Assembly: GCA_963802095.1 (NCBI GenBank)
Contig: CAWDHI010000001.1
Location: forward strand, 1 to 64,000
DNA length: 64,000 bases
Reading direction: 5' to 3'
From: CAVVEQ01 sp963802095
GTDB taxonomy: Bacteria; Chloroflexota; Anaerolineae; Anaerolineales; Anaerolineaceae
Of this stretch, positions 61,867-64,000 are shown piece by piece (positions within the stretch are counted from its first letter, which is position 1; each line of letters opens with the position of its first letter). Under the pieces are notes generated by a model. It had not been told where the DNA came from. It was given only the letters and a program-made list of their open reading frames with translations, and ran no database searches. Both the position numbers and the translations under genes were made by a program.

Positions 61867-62175
61867 ATGGCAAAACAACGAATCCGAATCCGCCTTAAAG
61901 CCTACGATCACCGCGTGCTGGATCAATCCGCCAAGCGAATCGTCGAAACCGCTGAACGAAGCGGCGCCCATGTAGTGGGTCCCGTTCCCCTCCCGACTCG
62001 CATCGAAAAATTCACTGTGCGACGCGGAGCCTTTATTGATAAAGATTCCCAGGAGCATTTTGAGATCCGTACTCACAACCGCATCATCGATGTGATGGAC
62101 CCCGATTCAAAGACCATCGATATGCTCATGCGTCTCAACCTGCCAGCTGGCGTGGATATTGAGATTAAGATCTAA
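61867..62175 (+). CDS. rpsJ: 30S ribosomal protein S10
   Basis: A 102-residue S10: RIRIRLKAYDHRVLDQSAKRIVETAERSGAHVVGPVPLPTRI at the start and LMRLNLPAGVDIEIKI at the end, normal length. It lies 9 bases after tuf and starts with ATG; S10 also takes part in antitermination with NusB. A 235-base gap, unusually large for this region, follows before rplC. Confidence 0.98.
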   Translation: MAKQRIRIRLKAYDHRVLDQSAKRIVETAERSGAHVVGPVPLPTRIEKFTVRRGAFIDKDSQEHFEIRTHNRIIDVMDPDSKTIDMLMRLNLPAGVDIEIKI

Positions 62176-62190
62176 GCGAGATTCGAATAT

Positions 62191-62400
62191 CCAGGGCGAT
62201 GAAAATTGCCCTGGAATTCCTTGATAATTGTGGTAAAATAATCCGGTTTTGGATCTGACCAAAACCTTTTCGAACTGTGCAAGTGTGATTCATGGGTAGG
62301 CACAACAGACAAGTTGCCGCTCACGGGTGACCGACTACACGTTCGGGAGATGATGCAGCCAAGCCCTGGCTGACAGTCTCCGAAAAATATATCTTAGGAG
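62191..62400 (+). promoter_or_regulatory. Structured intergenic leader upstream of rplC
   Basis: This gap contains, in order: an 8-bp hairpin (TCCAGGGC/GCCCTGGA at 62190-62215) with no T tract; an extended -10 (TGGTAAAAT, -10 at 62234-62239); a second 8-bp hairpin GGTTTTGG/CCAAAACC (62245-62266) with a short T tract; and a stem with CAGCCA/TGGCTG (62356-62372) nested in CGGGAGA/TCTCCG. A GGAG ends near the rplC start. The structured leader could control rplC-rplD by L4 or L3 feedback; this is inferred. Confidence 0.5.
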
Positions 62401-62410
62401 AAAAATTGAG

Positions 62411-63040
62411 ATGTTCAAAGGGCTGATTGGGAAGAAAATCGGCATGACCCAGATTTTCGATGAGACCGGTGCGGCAATTCCGGTGACGATCATTGAAGCT
62501 GGGCCATGCTTCGTTACTCAGGTGCGCACTCCCGGGAAGGATGGTTACTCGGCTGTGCAGCTCGGTTACGGTGAGGTTAAACCGAAACGGTTGACCCAGG
62601 GTCAATTAGGCCACCTAAAACGCAACGAACTTTCCCCTCTTCGTTTCCTGCGGGAATTCCGCGCAAAGGAGCCCGGGGTCGAAGAAGGCGCAAAGGTGGA
62701 TGTTTCCGTTTTCGCGGTTGGAGAACATGTGGATGTTGTCGGCACCAGCAAGGGTAAGGGATTTGCTGGCGGCGTCAAGCGCTACCACTTCGCAGGCGGG
62801 CCGAAAACCCATGGTCAGTCTGACCGCCATCGGGCTCCCGGTTCTCGCGGTTCTGGCACAACGCCAGGCCGCGTTTATAAGGGATCTCGAGGAGCTGGAC
62901 ATATGGGTGATGATCGTGTCACCGCCCAGAATTTGAAGGTCGAGCTGGTGGATGCCGAACGCAACCTATTGGGCGTCCGCGGTTCAATTCCAGGCGCGCG
63001 CAATGGGATGGTTGTCATCAAAGAAGCGCGGAAACAGTAA
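62411..63040 (+). CDS. rplC: 50S ribosomal protein L3
   Basis: A 209-residue L3. N-terminal GLIGKKIGMTQIFDETG, the loop FAGGVKRYHFAGGPKTHGQSDRHRAPGSRG, and the MGDDRVTAQNLKV region are standard. The start is ATG at 62411 with AGGAG upstream. It follows the structured 235-base leader and precedes rplD. Confidence 0.98.
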   Translation: MFKGLIGKKIGMTQIFDETGAAIPVTIIEAGPCFVTQVRTPGKDGYSAVQLGYGEVKPKRLTQGQLGHLKRNELSPLRFLREFRAKEPGVEEGAKVDVSVFAVGEHVDVVGTSKGKGFAGGVKRYHFAGGPKTHGQSDRHRAPGSRGSGTTPGRVYKGSRGAGHMGDDRVTAQNLKVELVDAERNLLGVRGSIPGARNGMVVIKEARKQ

Positions 63041-63072
63041 CCGGATACCTGGATGAATGGAGCAAAGTAATT

Positions 63073-63702
63073 ATGAAGGTTGATGTCCTCAATATGGAAG
63101 GTAAAAAGATCAAGACGGTTGATCTACCCGCTGCGATCTTTGAAGCCCCGATAAAAATTGACCTGATGCACCAGGCATTCCAACGCCAAATGGCCAACGC
63201 CCGCCTTGGCACGCACGATACCAAGACTCGCAGTGAAGTGGCCGGTGGAGGCAAGAAACCCTGGCATCAGAAAGGAACCGGCCGTGCGCGGCAGGGTTCC
63301 ACCCGCGCCCCACATTGGAGGGGCGGCGGTGGTATCCACACTCCGCACCCCCATTCCTACGCCCAGGCGATGCCAAAGCGCATGCGGGCTGCAGCCGTCT
63401 GCTCGGCTCTCTCTGCCAAAGCAGCAGATGCTAGCATCATTGTGATTGATGAGTTGACGCTTGCGGAACCCAAAACCCGCCTGATGGCAAAAGCCCTGAA
63501 TACCCTGGTTGGTGAAAACAGCGCCCTGATCCTTATTCCGGAAAAATCGGATGCCTATGAAGGAATCGTGCGCTCCACCCGAAATATTCCCGACGCCAAA
63601 ATTCTGGTCGCCTCTTACTTGAATATTCGCGACCTGATGACCTTCGACCGCGTGGTCCTGCCCCTGGCTGCCCTGGAGCGGATCGAGGCGCAATTAGGAT
63701 AG
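63073..63702 (+). CDS. rplD: 50S ribosomal protein L4
   Basis: A 209-residue L4 with LMHQAFQRQMANARLGTHDTKTRSEVAGGGKKPWHQKGTGRARQGSTRAPHWRGGG near its N-terminus, which is the loop that lines the exit tunnel, and the C-terminal LLMTFDRVVLPLAALERIEAQLG-like ending. It lies 32 bases after rplC and 10 bases before rplW. In other bacteria L4 regulates its operon. Confidence 0.98.
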   Translation: MKVDVLNMEGKKIKTVDLPAAIFEAPIKIDLMHQAFQRQMANARLGTHDTKTRSEVAGGGKKPWHQKGTGRARQGSTRAPHWRGGGGIHTPHPHSYAQAMPKRMRAAAVCSALSAKAADASIIVIDELTLAEPKTRLMAKALNTLVGENSALILIPEKSDAYEGIVRSTRNIPDAKILVASYLNIRDLMTFDRVVLPLAALERIEAQLG

Positions 63703-63712
63703 GAGAACAGAT

Positions 63713-64000
63713 ATGACAACCATGTATGAAGTCCTCCTCCGGCCGATCGTCACCGAAAAGACGAACTATCAGGCTACCCGTCTGCACCAGTACACCTTCG
63801 AAGTTCGCCCGGAAGCCACCCGTACCATGGTGCGGGAAGCTATTGAACGCATCTTCAAAGTGACTGTCCTGAATGTGAACGTTCTCAATGTTCCTGCCAA
63901 GCGATCCCGAAAAGGCAAAAGCCGCCGTCTCGGTGTTCGCAATCCCGGTTACCGCAAGGCAGTGGTCACCCTCAGCGCGGAAGACCGTTTACCAATCTTT
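63713..64000 (+). CDS. rplW: 50S ribosomal protein L23, truncated by the right edge
   Basis: The first 96 codons of L23 are seen: YEVLLRPIVTEKTNYQ at the start, YTFEVRPEATRTMVREAIERIFKV and the basic AKRSRKGKSRRLGVRNPGYRKAVVTL. The frame is open at base 64000 near the expected C-terminus. ATG at 63713 follows AGGAGAAC. Confidence 0.97.
   Translation, partial: MTTMYEVLLRPIVTEKTNYQATRLHQYTFEVRPEATRTMVREAIERIFKVTVLNVNVLNVPAKRSRKGKSRRLGVRNPGYRKAVVTLSAEDRLPIF

Noticed and set aside
60652..62076. A 474-codon open frame antisense to tuf
   Set aside because: It is a by-product of the G- and C-ending codons of tuf; its translation is low-complexity (His/Arg/Leu) and no start signal is present. It also crosses rpsJ.

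Overview
The window looks like part of the chromosome of an anaerobic member of the Chloroflexota, most likely class Anaerolineae. The reasons are a bacterial EF-Tu with an unusual G3 region, several peptide and sugar lipoprotein substrate-binding proteins, a flippase-associated membrane protein fused to an NHL propeller, a tungsten-type aldehyde:ferredoxin oxidoreductase, many TTG/GTG starts, and a valS gene under a T-box. This assignment is inferred from gene content, not from a search. Genes are densely packed, often with 4-base overlaps. No insertion sequence, phage or CRISPR array was seen.

Left part (1-9.6 kb): a partial cytosine-deaminase-like amidohydrolase, a CbiX-like chelatase, and then a compact sulfur module: an ArsR-type repressor with a long dyad over its promoter, a sulfide:quinone-oxidoreductase-like flavoprotein, a TusE/DsrC protein and a DsrE2-type protein, closed by a terminator. 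After it come a leucine-rich-repeat protein, a membrane phosphodiesterase, an unrecognised AT-rich gene, a D-threonine/D-serine-metabolising PLP enzyme, a membrane site-2 protease and a selenocysteine tRNA.

9.7-25.9 kb: a complete dipeptide/oligopeptide ABC operon (binding protein, two permeases, two ATPases), followed without a gap by an S9 peptidase and a creatininase-family hydrolase. Together they form a peptide import and degradation unit. Its last ATPase carries an in-frame TAA. A three-gene operon on the minus strand (unknown protein, nucleotidyltransferase, PAP2 phosphatase) follows. Next is an orphan peptide-binding lipoprotein whose domain order is circularly permuted, the most unusual gene in the window. 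Then come a beta-hydroxyacid dehydrogenase, an ankyrin protein, a methyltransferase and a TspO-like membrane protein.

25.9-53.3 kb: valS (frameshifted here) under a T-box leader with a GUC specifier, a sugar-type binding lipoprotein with rnhA, a chromate transporter with an aldo/keto reductase, rsmG, recF, def, a cyclic-nucleotide-binding membrane protein, a class-A-beta-lactamase-like protein, AOR with a MoaD-like protein, the NHL-fused Agl23-like protein, a GNAT acetyltransferase, clpC, gmd (frameshifted), a low-molecular-weight phosphatase, tRNA-Gly and tRNA-Cys, a HAD hydrolase, an MFS transporter and a metallophosphoesterase.

53.3-64 kb: the transcription/translation block rpoB-rpsL-rpsG-fusA-tuf-rpsJ-rplC-rplD-rplW. 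rpoC is absent between rpoB and rpsL. The rpoB and rpsL promoters share two 10-base blocks, an attenuator-like hairpin precedes rpsL, and a structured leader precedes rplC.

Three genes (valS, gmd, the second ABC ATPase) are broken by small lesions. An error-prone or draft assembly explains all three as well as real mutation does, particularly because valS is normally essential.
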